From Mucilaginibacter_A sp964244955 (GTDB lineage Bacteria > Bacteroidota > Bacteroidia > Sphingobacteriales > Sphingobacteriaceae): a stretch of 58,439 nt of DNA. The DNA lies in assembly GCA_964244955.1 (NCBI GenBank), contig CAXTKQ010000008.1:1-58439 (forward strand), written 5' to 3'. This document shows positions 8,744-17,270 of the stretch, one piece after another. The first letter of the stretch is position 1. Every line of letters starts with the position of its first letter. A program made the translations under genes and the position numbers. The notes below the pieces were generated by a model. It made no database searches. It worked only from the letters and a program-made list of their open reading frames with translations, and was not told the origin of the DNA.

Positions 8744-10465
8744 TTACTTGTCTGTTTGAGGCATATACTTTTCTATCCAATTTAATAATTGGGGTTTTTT
8801 GCTGTTGTTGAAATTTAACTTAGGAATTGAAAACATAGAATCCGAATGGATTACTTTTTCCACGCTTGCTTCTGTATCCAAATTTTGCTCCCGGTACCTG
8901 ATCGCATATTCATCAAAACGTATGCGGTTACTTTTTGCACTTCCCCATTGAACATTTATAATTTGATTGGCATTTTTTAACCTGCTCATTTGATAATTGA
9001 TTTGACTGGTCATTGCCAAATTCCATATAATACTTGTAAAGGTGAATATAATATTAATAACGATGGCGATAGTTGACAGTTGTTTTGTCCAAAACACAAT
9101 CTTGTTTTCGTAAGATTCTGCTACTGTTAAAACAATTATCGGAAACAGCCATAATTGAGGTATGTATCTTGCCCACCAACTTTCAGGGTTTATGAGAGAA
9201 GAGATCAGTATCGTTACCGAAATAAAAATCAGGTATTTAACCAATCGTTTATTTGGATTTCCAAAAACAAAACTTAGAAACAAAACGACAGACAAAATTA
9301 AAATACCACTAAAAAAAGGACCGAACCCAGCAATCCGGGTGTCAATTTTAGACGCATTTACAATATCAGCCTTGTTGATTGAAAAAGGTATTTTAAACTC
9401 AGGCAGCTTTCCATTAGACGGTAATACATTGTCTGTATGAGAAAAAATAGAAATAAAAAGTTTTTGTAAAGCAGGTTTTCCTTCCAAACCGGCCGGTGTG
9501 TTCATTGACATTATATCAATTTTCTCACTGCCCAACAACGGATAAAAAGGGTGGTGATGCTGAACTGTGTTTTTGACATAGGGGTTAAAACCAACCATTA
9601 ACGCTAATACCCCTCCAATAAACAATGCAGAAAAAACTTTTTTTAATTTCACTGATTGCTTATCGTAAACCAGCAACGCTATTAAAGCCAACATAAAGAC
9701 AGCCACATAAATTACCGATGTAAATTTAATGTTTATTGAAATGATCACAATGCTTCCCAATAGCAAGAGATTGGCGATGGTAACTTTCTTTATTATCAAT
9801 ACACTGGTTATAAACAAACACAGCATTAATGTTGCAAGTTGTCCATCTACGTAATACGTTAATATTTGATTAACTGTAATTGGGTTTAAAACAAATAGAA
9901 CACTAATAAATACAGCTTTTTTTATTGTTGTAATGTTTAGTTCAAGTAGCAATGAAAGCGTAATCAAGAAGCTTCCCGCCAATAGAATCAGATTGGTTGC
10001 CTTGCCGGTTTCTATCTTATTAAAAAAAGCATAGATAGTGCTTTGCGGAATTTCTGCACCTTTAGCGTAATAGTTGATATACAATGATTGGTTTACATTT
10101 TTTGACAAGGTTTGATAGTAAGGGTTCCAGCCGTTTTTTAATTGTATCAATGTTTCCTGATGGTACGCCTGGCCATCATAAGACACATCAAAAAAAAAGC
10201 CTGCAATTAAAACAGACGTTCCTACTATGATTAAAGATAAAAATACTGACCTTAAAAACAACTTGTTATAGTTAACATTATATTGCTGCTTTATTATAAA
10301 ATAGTTTAGAATTGCAGTTAATAAAATGGCTGTAGGGAAATGCAATGGCGTAACACTTGCACCAGCAAAAAAAGTTAAAGAACATAAAACAAGAATAACT
10401 GCTATTAAATTAATCAGAAAAAAACCAATGAAAAATGCCTGGTCTTTAATTGTATTGCTTTGCAT
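8744..10465 (-). CDS. Polytopic membrane protein, GT-C type
   Basis: 573 residues with about eleven to thirteen hydrophobic segments. After the second or third segment comes DVSYDGQAYHQETLIQLKNGWNPYY, the acidic first-loop arrangement of GT-C enzymes, followed by SKNVNQSLYINYYAKGAEI. The C-terminal 70 residues are soluble. GT-C enzymes use polyprenyl-phosphate sugars on the outer side of the cytoplasmic membrane; that fits the next gene upstream, which encodes a polyprenyl-phosphate prenyltransferase-family enzyme 9 bases away. Family assignment is by pattern only. Confidence 0.7.
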   Translation of the reverse strand: MQSNTIKDQAFFIGFFLINLIAVILVLCSLTFFAGASVTPLHFPTAILLTAILNYFIIKQQYNVNYNKLFLRSVFLSLIIVGTSVLIAGFFFDVSYDGQAYHQETLIQLKNGWNPYYQTLSKNVNQSLYINYYAKGAEIPQSTIYAFFNKIETGKATNLILLAGSFLITLSLLLELNITTIKKAVFISVLFVLNPITVNQILTYYVDGQLATLMLCLFITSVLIIKKVTIANLLLLGSIVIISINIKFTSVIYVAVFMLALIALLVYDKQSVKLKKVFSALFIGGVLALMVGFNPYVKNTVQHHHPFYPLLGSEKIDIMSMNTPAGLEGKPALQKLFISIFSHTDNVLPSNGKLPEFKIPFSINKADIVNASKIDTRIAGFGPFFSGILILSVVLFLSFVFGNPNKRLVKYLIFISVTILISSLINPESWWARYIPQLWLFPIIVLTVAESYENKIVFWTKQLSTIAIVINIIFTFTSIIWNLAMTSQINYQMSRLKNANQIINVQWGSAKSNRIRFDEYAIRYREQNLDTEASVEKVIHSDSMFSIPKLNFNNSKKPQLLNWIEKYMPQTDK

Positions 10466-10474
10466 AATGAATGC

Positions 10475-11362
10475 CTAAATTTTGTTATAGTAAATAATGA
10501 TAAAGAATGAAATAATCCAGCCAAACAGCACAAATTGCAAAAAGCGGTTTTTTAACAATACTAAAGTCGGGCTGCCACTAATTTGCCAAACGAAGGTAAG
10601 TTGCAGGTAACGTACAACACCAAGTATAACAAAAAAAGATGTTAAATAAATATAATGGTTAAAACGCTTTACAACTTCTTCTGAGGTGCAATACATTAAA
10701 TAGCTGATAATAACAACTGTGGCCATTATGGCAATAGAAATGTTTAGAAACTCAAGGTTATAACCATCTAAATTCTTTCTGGCCTTGCTACCTGTTCTTA
10801 AATAGTTGGCTACATCGTCCCTTCTTTTTGCCAGTGCCAAAAACAGTGATAAAACAAAAGTGAGCAGTACAATCCACTGGGATAAAATTGTACCAGAAAC
10901 TACACCACCAATTAGGATACGAAGTACGAAGCCGATAGAGATAATAACAATATCAAGGATCGCAATATGTTTAAGTTTGATTGTATAAAATACATTTTGA
11001 ACCAGATACAGACCAGCCAATACCGTAGCTAACTGATAAGCAACTACAAAACAAAATAAACCAAAAGCAACTGTTACCAATGCTGCAATCAAAAATATAC
11101 CTTCCTGCTTTGACACTTGGTTACTGGCAAAAGGCCGTCTGCATTTTACAGGATGTAAACGGTCTTCGTTTACGTCAAGCATATCATTAAAAACGTAAAC
11201 TGCGCTGGCCAGGAAAGAAAATGCTAAAAAAGTGAAACTTGTTTTTGTTATTATTTGCACTTCTGTAAGTTTTAAAGCAAAAAATGCAGGAAGAAAAATA
11301 AAAAAGTTTTTAATCCACTGATGTATCCGTAATAATAAAAGGTAAGATTTGATTTTTTTCAT
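10475..11362 (-). CDS. UbiA-family prenyltransferase (decaprenyl-phosphate phosphoribosyltransferase-like)
   Basis: 295 residues and about eight membrane segments. N-terminal LLRIHQWIKNFFIFLPAFFA and the first aspartate-rich motif FNDMLDVNEDRLHPVKCRRPFAS (about 58-80) match the UbiA subgroup that transfers phosphoribose to polyprenyl phosphate; the second motif region is AKRRDDVANY (about 180). The product would be a lipid-linked pentose donor, suitable for the GT-C-like protein encoded just downstream. First gene of a four-gene minus-strand run; a divergent, gene-free region of 774 bases separates it from the flippase gene. Confidence 0.85.
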   Translation of the reverse strand: MKKIKSYLLLLRIHQWIKNFFIFLPAFFALKLTEVQIITKTSFTFLAFSFLASAVYVFNDMLDVNEDRLHPVKCRRPFASNQVSKQEGIFLIAALVTVAFGLFCFVVAYQLATVLAGLYLVQNVFYTIKLKHIAILDIVIISIGFVLRILIGGVVSGTILSQWIVLLTFVLSLFLALAKRRDDVANYLRTGSKARKNLDGYNLEFLNISIAIMATVVIISYLMYCTSEEVVKRFNHYIYLTSFFVILGVVRYLQLTFVWQISGSPTLVLLKNRFLQFVLFGWIISFFIIIYYNKI

Positions 11363-12136
11363 TAAGTATATAAATATTGATTTTTTTAACTTGGATATTA
11401 TATAAAATCAAACCTTTCGATAATATCGATTTTTTAAATTGCTTTTTAACTATCTTTACCTTTTTCATAAAGGCAGCAATCGAAGAAAATAAAGCAGTGT
11501 ATTATTACGGATATTACATCAATATGTTCGTTGCATTTTTTTAGTCATCCTAATTTTTATGCATGCAACTTTTTACAATTATTCTATAACAAACAAATCC
11601 TAAAATATTAATAAAACTGATTTTTTATTGCAAATTATATTAAAAATATTAATTTAAGAAGGAATATATTGCCCATAATTTAAATGTTAACTTTAAACAA
11701 TATAAAAAGCTGTTTAAATTTCTGTCCTAAAATTTAGGATGCTTCTTTTATGCCTATAAATTAAGTGCTTTTGCATTGGCGCGGTACAACAATTACAAAC
11801 AATAATGATTTTTATGCGGTAAAAGAAGCATCGCAAATAACTTGAACAATAGTTAAACAGGCACTAATAAGTTTCATACTTGTTCAAACTTAAATTGGTT
11901 AAGTTCGTACAAGATTAAAAAACTGTTAGACTTTAGGTAAGCTAAAAAAAATCAGATTTGTTTTTTGCGTAGCAAACAAATCATAAATTAAAATTTACTT
12001 TTGATTCAACATAAATAAGTTAATTATTAATTTCGTTAATGGTTTTAAAGCTGCCTAAACACAATTAAAATAATTGCCAATCGGCCTATGTTTATAATAC
12101 ATCATTTTTTTACTTACAAAGCCAGGTATTTTTAAC
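11363..12136. other. 774-base divergent intergenic region, AT-rich
   Basis: No credible open frame. It holds the paired dispersed element 11739-11831 and an inverted repeat GATTTGTTT / AAACAAATC (11955-11963 with 11974-11982) with a T-run in the stem. Promoters for the minus-strand prenyltransferase operon and the plus-strand flippase operon must lie here, but no box is convincing. Confidence 0.6.
11739..11831. repeat. Paired inverted dispersed elements (93 bp)
   Basis: Left core ATGCTTCTTTTA 11739-11750, right core TAAAAGAAGCAT 11820-11831, each with its AT arm pointing inward. The interior shares blocks with the pair at 14521-14613 (GCATTG, GTACAACAA, AATGATTT), so the two were probably copied one from the other. 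Confidence 0.9.
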
Positions 12137-13504
12137 ATGCCGATTATAAAAAAAATCTTAGCTTCTTTTAAAAATATCCATTTCCAATCCCTCTTTGGCA
12201 ATGCAATAATTTCAATTTTAGGAATGCTTACTATTTCTTTCCTATACCGTTCACTGTCCGCTGCGGCTGTGGGCGTGTATGTGTTTTTTATGATGCTGCT
12301 TGTACTGGTCGAAACACTTAAGTCTGGCTTTTTGACTACTGCATTTATAAAATTTTATTCAGGGACAAAAAAAGAAAGGGCTGACGAGATAACCGGATCT
12401 GCATGGAGCCTCGCTTTGATTATTTCTGCAATACTTGTTTTAGTTAACCTTTTTACTTATTACATTTCCTTTTACACCAAAAATCTTGGTCTGGTTCTAT
12501 TTTTAAAATATTTTTCGTTAATTTCCCTTTCCAGCCTTCCATCGTTTATGGCAAATTTGGTAGTGCAGGGAGATAAAAGGTTTGACAGGCTTTTGAAGTT
12601 GCGCCTGGTAAACCAAGTTTTGTTTACCACATCTGTTGTTGCATTGATAATTTTTAAAAAAGCAACTTTAGGCTCGATGATTTTAACTTATGGCCTATGC
12701 AGTTTAATTGCCAGCATAATTATTATTTTTCTTGGCTGGGCCAAAATCAGATCAATCAAATATTCAAGTAAAAAGGCATGTTGGGAGTTGTTCCACTTTG
12801 GAAAATATAGCATGGGCACAAGTTTAAGTTCCAATTTATTTTCGGTAACTGATGCTTTTTTTATAAACTTTTTTTTAGGGCCTTCTGCGCTTGCCATTTA
12901 CAATTTAGGCAGCAAACTGCTGCAAATTGTAGAAATCCCTTTGTTGAGTTTTGCTGCATCCGGAATGCCTGGCCTGGCCGCTTATTTTAACAACAACCAA
13001 AACCAAGAGATGATGCATTTAATGAAAAAATTAGTTGGAATGTTAACAATAGCTATCATTACAGTTGCTTTGTTTTCTATAGTTTTTGCAGAACCAATAA
13101 TTGCACTTGTAGGTGGAAGCAAGTACATACATACAGAAGCCCCTAACCTTTTTCGCATATTTATGTGTTTGGCCATTATCTACCCTACAGACCGTTTCTT
13201 TGCCCTAACTTTGGATGTGATCCATAAGCCAAAAATAAATTTTTATAAAATTATAGCTATGCTTACGGCAAACCTTATCGCAGATTATGTTGGCTTGAAA
13301 ATTTCGCTGTCTGTCTATGTTATCGTAATTGCAAATATATTTCCTTTAATTGTTGCCGTGTCTATGTCTTATTTTCATTTAAATAAATTTTTAAAGTTCA
13401 ACTTTTTGAGTACTTACATAACAGGCTATCAAGAAACAGTATTACTTGTAAAACAATTTTATTATAACATATTTAATAAAAAACCAGCAGCAATAAATAA
13501 TTGA
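12137..13504 (+). CDS. Polysaccharide flippase (Wzx/MATE-like)
   Basis: 455 residues with about twelve to fourteen membrane segments spread along the whole length, small charged loops, and the motif-poor pattern of the Wzx/PST family (N-terminal FGNAIISILGMLTISFLYRSL, central LGPSALAIYNLGSKLLQI). It would move undecaprenyl-linked repeat units across the cytoplasmic membrane. The downstream glycosyltransferase gene follows directly, so the two are one transcription unit. A lone plus-strand pair within an otherwise minus-strand locus. Confidence 0.88.
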   Translation: MPIIKKILASFKNIHFQSLFGNAIISILGMLTISFLYRSLSAAAVGVYVFFMMLLVLVETLKSGFLTTAFIKFYSGTKKERADEITGSAWSLALIISAILVLVNLFTYYISFYTKNLGLVLFLKYFSLISLSSLPSFMANLVVQGDKRFDRLLKLRLVNQVLFTTSVVALIIFKKATLGSMILTYGLCSLIASIIIIFLGWAKIRSIKYSSKKACWELFHFGKYSMGTSLSSNLFSVTDAFFINFFLGPSALAIYNLGSKLLQIVEIPLLSFAASGMPGLAAYFNNNQNQEMMHLMKKLVGMLTIAIITVALFSIVFAEPIIALVGGSKYIHTEAPNLFRIFMCLAIIYPTDRFFALTLDVIHKPKINFYKIIAMLTANLIADYVGLKISLSVYVIVIANIFPLIVAVSMSYFHLNKFLKFNFLSTYITGYQETVLLVKQFYYNIFNKKPAAINN

Positions 13505-13521
13505 CTTTGCTTGATACACTT

Positions 13522-14400
13522 ATGGAACAAAACAATACAATCTCTATTGCAGTTGCCAGCGACAATCATTACGCAATCCATATAGCAGCATTATTAAAAT
13601 CTATTGATGTAAATCATCAAACAGAAGAACATATAGATTTTAATATAATAGATGATGGTATTTCTAAAAAATTCAAGAAAAAACTTGAAACCATTGTTGA
13701 CCCAGATCGGATAACCATAAAATGGTTTAAAAGCAAAGAACTCATTCCTTCTAATATTGCTATACCGGCAGATAGTTCCTCATTCCCTTTGACAGCCTAT
13801 CTTCGTATCTTTTCGCCATACATTAAATCTAAAACAGAAAAAATATTGTTTATTGATGTAGATACAATTGTGCAGGATGATATTTCTATTTTATGGAATA
13901 TTGATTTAGGAGAGCATACCATCGGTGCGGTTTTAGATGTTGGCAAAACGGTTGATTGCAAATGGGGAGGAATACCAAATTATAAAGATTTGGGCCTTTC
14001 CGCCGATACCAAATATTTCAACTCTGGCGTGCTTTTGATTAATTCAAAAAAATGGCGCAACGAAAACGCATCAGAGGAAATCATTTCAGCATTAACCAAG
14101 TACAAGCAACATGTGCGGTTGGCAGACCAGTATGGCATTAACGTAGTGTTTGCAAATAAGTGGCTCGAACTTGACCCTAAATGGAACTGGTTTGCATTTC
14201 AGGAAAACAACAACCCAAGCCTGGTACACTTCCTGGACATCAAGCCTATATTTAAATCCTACAGGTCAAACGAATTGTATAAACAAGAATTTTTTAGGTA
14301 TCTGTCTATGACGCCGTGGAAAAACTTTAAACCTATTAGTGGCAACTATCGTCAGTTTAGAAAACTGTTCACTAAAATAAAAAAGGTTTTCTTAAAGTAA
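13522..14400 (+). CDS. Glycosyltransferase family 8
   Basis: 292 residues from ATG 13522 (a TTG at 13501 would overlap the flippase stop). Family 8 features: ISIAVASDNHYAIHIAALLKS at the N-terminus, LRIFSPYI, the metal-binding DVD in KILFIDVDTIV (about 111-121), YFNSGVLLIN, and ADQYGINVVF. These retaining enzymes (LgtC-like) use UDP-sugars in the cytoplasm to extend lipopolysaccharide or other glycans. Paired with the flippase gene. Confidence 0.9.
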   Translation: MEQNNTISIAVASDNHYAIHIAALLKSIDVNHQTEEHIDFNIIDDGISKKFKKKLETIVDPDRITIKWFKSKELIPSNIAIPADSSSFPLTAYLRIFSPYIKSKTEKILFIDVDTIVQDDISILWNIDLGEHTIGAVLDVGKTVDCKWGGIPNYKDLGLSADTKYFNSGVLLINSKKWRNENASEEIISALTKYKQHVRLADQYGINVVFANKWLELDPKWNWFAFQENNNPSLVHFLDIKPIFKSYRSNELYKQEFFRYLSMTPWKNFKPISGNYRQFRKLFTKIKKVFLK

Positions 14401-14460
14401 GAAGTACAATTATATCGGAATATTTAAAGTTCTGTTCGATGTATTTTATAAAAACAGATT

Positions 14461-14485
14461 ATGCTTCTTTTAGGTGCATCAATTT
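14461..14485 (-). repeat. Dispersed TAAAAGAAGYAT element
   Basis: Core ATGCTTCTTTTA 14461-14472 followed by GGTGCATCAATTT. Intergenic between convergent genes, 48 bases before the paired element. Confidence 0.85.
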
Positions 14486-14520
14486 GATATTGGTTAAAAA
14501 TGTATAGTTTAAAATTTACA

Positions 14521-14613
14521 ATGCTTCTTTTATACCTATAAATTTGGTTCTTGAAATTGCATTGAGATAAAATGTACAACAATCCAATGATTTATTTGCG
14601 GCAAAAGAAGTAG
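14521..14613. repeat. Paired inverted dispersed elements (93 bp)
   Basis: Left core 14521-14532 is exact. The right core 14602-14613 (CAAAAGAAGTAG) is decayed. The interior resembles that of the pair at 11739-11831. It sits between the convergent GT8 and membrane glycosyltransferase genes. Confidence 0.85.
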
Positions 14614-14677
14614 GTAAACTAAGTTAAACAAAATCTAAACAACTCCTAAGCAATAAGCTATATTTTAAATAAATCCT

Positions 14678-16003
14678 TTATATGTTTTTGCTGTTTAGGG
14701 TTTTTATTGTTTTCCTGGAAATCTTTAGTAAAAATAAAAGAACAATCAGCGCACCAAAAAACAGATAAGATTGTAAAAAATTAAAATGTGTGTTTGCAGT
14801 AAGCTTAAAAAAAACCAAATATTGAGACGTAATTATAAAAACAAACGCTGTTAACCAAAACAACCACTTTTTGTCACCATAATATTTTATCAAAAATGGT
14901 GGCATTACGATGAGTATTGGCAAAAGCACGCCATAATGATGCTCCCAGGCAATAGGCGAAGCCATCGTGGTTGATAAAATTATTATACAAAAGTCTAATA
15001 AATTGGGGTTTTTACTTTTGTAATTCCATAATAATCCAATACCAATTAAAATTAAGGAAGATATAAGTGTAAAGGCATAAACTATTGGAGAATATGGCGG
15101 AAAAGTATTGTTCCAAACTAAGTTTTCTCCATTAAAAAGCATTCTGTTTACCAACCCATTAATTGATTGGTTTGCATAAAAGCTTTCGCCGTGATGAGAT
15201 AAAAAAGACAAAACTTTAAGATATTCGATATTGTTATTGAAGCCATATCTGTACACAGAAATTGATGAAAACACAATTATAACAGAAATTCCCGTTATCA
15301 CCATTTCGTATTGTTTTCGAATTGCGCCCCAAATAAACAAGAGGCCTAATTGTGGTTTTATCAGGCAGACTAATCCTAAGATAAGCCCTGTCAGCTTTTT
15401 TTTATTGCCATACCAGCACAGGATTGACAAGGCAACAAGAAATGTAAGAATTGTTTGAACCTGCCCAAGTACGTATGATTTTACAAGCGGATAAAAAAAC
15501 AGGGTTATGAGTATGGTTTCAACATAAATAAATAAGGTTTCAAAAGTAGTCCGCCCTTCAGTTTTCTTAAATTCCGGTTGATCTAATACGCTAATCAATA
15601 ATCGTGCAGCTACCAAACCCGTTAAAAAAACACTGATTAACGAGAGGATATTTAATGAATTAATTATTTGTCCGGTGCTATTTTGGGTTATTGTTTGAGG
15701 AATGTCTAATATCAGCAGGCTTGTTAAAGGATATTGGAACTTTATTCCTTTTTTAAAAAAAAGTTCTTGATAAACCAAGCTATCAGGATGCTTTTTTATG
15801 GCCAACAAAGCTTCTGACATTGGTTCCCATGAATCTTTTCCTACTGCCAACCTGCCTGAAAAATATTCTTTTACATAGTAAATGGTATTCGATTTGCTGT
15901 GTAATAAATAAAGAGACACAGAACAAGTTATTGCCAATATTGCTAAACAAAGAAACCATTGCGTAATATTTAATTGCCAATTTTTTAAAAAAGTAAATTT
16001 CAT
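14678..16003 (-). CDS. Membrane glycosyltransferase, GT87 / DUF2029 type
   Basis: 441 residues and about ten to eleven membrane segments. YLVYQELFFKKGIKFQYP-like sequence after the first loop, QVQTILTFLVALSILCWYGNKKKLTGLILGLVCLIKPQLGLL in the middle (the KPQ motif is typical of GT87/DUF2029), and PIAWEHHYGVLLPI towards the C-terminus support the family. Such enzymes use polyprenyl-phosphate sugar donors outside the membrane. Last gene of the long minus-strand polysaccharide operon, 34 bases after the GT1/GT4-like gene. Confidence 0.85.
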   Translation of the reverse strand: MKFTFLKNWQLNITQWFLCLAILAITCSVSLYLLHSKSNTIYYVKEYFSGRLAVGKDSWEPMSEALLAIKKHPDSLVYQELFFKKGIKFQYPLTSLLILDIPQTITQNSTGQIINSLNILSLISVFLTGLVAARLLISVLDQPEFKKTEGRTTFETLFIYVETILITLFFYPLVKSYVLGQVQTILTFLVALSILCWYGNKKKLTGLILGLVCLIKPQLGLLFIWGAIRKQYEMVITGISVIIVFSSISVYRYGFNNNIEYLKVLSFLSHHGESFYANQSINGLVNRMLFNGENLVWNNTFPPYSPIVYAFTLISSLILIGIGLLWNYKSKNPNLLDFCIIILSTTMASPIAWEHHYGVLLPILIVMPPFLIKYYGDKKWLFWLTAFVFIITSQYLVFFKLTANTHFNFLQSYLFFGALIVLLFLLKISRKTIKTLNSKNI

Positions 16004-16037
16004 TTATCTTATTCTTGGTATTATTTTATCTTTACCT

Positions 16038-17270
16038 TTAAATGTTTTTAGTAAATTGTACTTCAGTAAATTTTACTTCCATTTGTACATTATTTATTGC
16101 ATTGTAAATTTCGTTAATACAATTTTCCCAGCTATGGGATAATGCAAACGTTGTCCTTTCTTGTTGTTTTGTTGTGCAATCTTCACTCAACGCAAGTTCC
16201 AAAAATTGTACAAATTGTTCTTGGCCATTTGCCAAGTAAGTATAATCTTTAAACATTTGCATGGCTTCTGTTGCTACGGCAACAACCGGTTTGCCTAATG
16301 CCAAATACTCGTCTATCTTTCTGGGGTAATTGCCAATAGTAATTTCATTAACCAACTGCGGGTTGATACAAACATCAATGGATTGGATATAATTCGAAAG
16401 AACCGATACTTCTTTTAGCCCTAAAAAATACACGTTTTTTAATTGGTGCAAGTTGCTTTTTTTAAACCCGTTATCTTCAGGCCCAATTAAAACAATGCTG
16501 TAATTTGGTTTGGCTTTCGCCAGAAATTCGAGCAAAGAAATATCTAAACGGGAAGAAGCTAAAGCGCCAACATAACCAATAATTGGTTTTGAAATACTTT
16601 GCAAGTCTAGTAATTCATGAGTTTCTATGGAAGTAAAAGTACTAAGATCACAACCTTGGCCAATAAAATAAGATTGCGGATTATATTGTTTACAATAATT
16701 GGTTAAATAGTGAGAGTTGGCTATGCAAAGGTCACTTTTATGAATAAGTTTTGGTTCCAACTTAGTACCGTGATATTTCCAATAATCTGTACCCAACATG
16801 TAATCACGGGAATAATAGATGCTTCTTTTAGGATGCAAAAAATCTTTCAAATAAAAGCTTCTGAAAATATCATTGTCGTTGAACAATATATAATCCTTCA
16901 AACTCAACTCTTTTATTGCTTTAATGATAGAATCTGCGTAACGTTTGTTGTTCCATTTATTAAAGACATAAAATATAAAACGGCTTTTTATCCAATTAAT
17001 TGATTCGAGTACACAATCCGGGTAAAGGTTCCAAAGGTTGTTTTTTACTTTTACCAAATTGCTTCTTTTACCACGCAACATTTGTTTCCTTTTGACAACC
17101 TTTTCGTCTTGTCCTTTTTTGTAAAGTGTAATACGGTCAAGCGGCGGGTTAACATACAAAACACGGTTATGCTTGCTTAGCTCCAAAGCAATATTTTTAC
17201 AATTGCTACCAATTTCAGTATCCCAAGCTTGTTGGCCAACAATGATAAAATCCTGGTTAGTTATCATCAT
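16038..17270 (-). CDS. Glycosyltransferase, GT-B fold (family 1/4-like)
   Basis: About 410 residues from ATG 17270, which overlaps the end of the upstream polymerase gene by 14 bases; TTG 17291 is possible. N-terminal domain FIIVGQQAWDTEIGSNCKNIALELSKHNRVLYVNPP; C-terminal domain IIGYVGALASSRLDISLLEFLAKA, SIVLIGPED, NVYFLGLKEV, and YPRKIDEYLALGKPVVA with the E-rich donor loop of GT-B enzymes. Two dispersed-element copies fall in its coding sequence, read as KRSI and KRSN (16819 and 17059). Cytoplasmic. Translationally coupled to the polymerase gene. Confidence 0.88.
   Translation of the reverse strand: MMITNQDFIIVGQQAWDTEIGSNCKNIALELSKHNRVLYVNPPLDRITLYKKGQDEKVVKRKQMLRGKRSNLVKVKNNLWNLYPDCVLESINWIKSRFIFYVFNKWNNKRYADSIIKAIKELSLKDYILFNDNDIFRSFYLKDFLHPKRSIYYSRDYMLGTDYWKYHGTKLEPKLIHKSDLCIANSHYLTNYCKQYNPQSYFIGQGCDLSTFTSIETHELLDLQSISKPIIGYVGALASSRLDISLLEFLAKAKPNYSIVLIGPEDNGFKKSNLHQLKNVYFLGLKEVSVLSNYIQSIDVCINPQLVNEITIGNYPRKIDEYLALGKPVVAVATEAMQMFKDYTYLANGQEQFVQFLELALSEDCTTKQQERTTFALSHSWENCINEIYNAINNVQMEVKFTEVQFTKNI
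16819..16843 (-). repeat. Dispersed TAAAAGAAGYAT element in coding sequence
   Basis: Core 16819-16830, exact, with an AAAAAATC arm. Read in the GT-B gene as DFLHPKRSI. Confidence 0.85.
17059..17083 (-). repeat. Dispersed TAAAAGAAGYAT element in coding sequence
   Basis: Core TTGCTTCTTTTA (one mismatch). Read as MLRGKRSN in the same GT-B gene and in the same codon phase as the copy at 16819. Confidence 0.65.
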
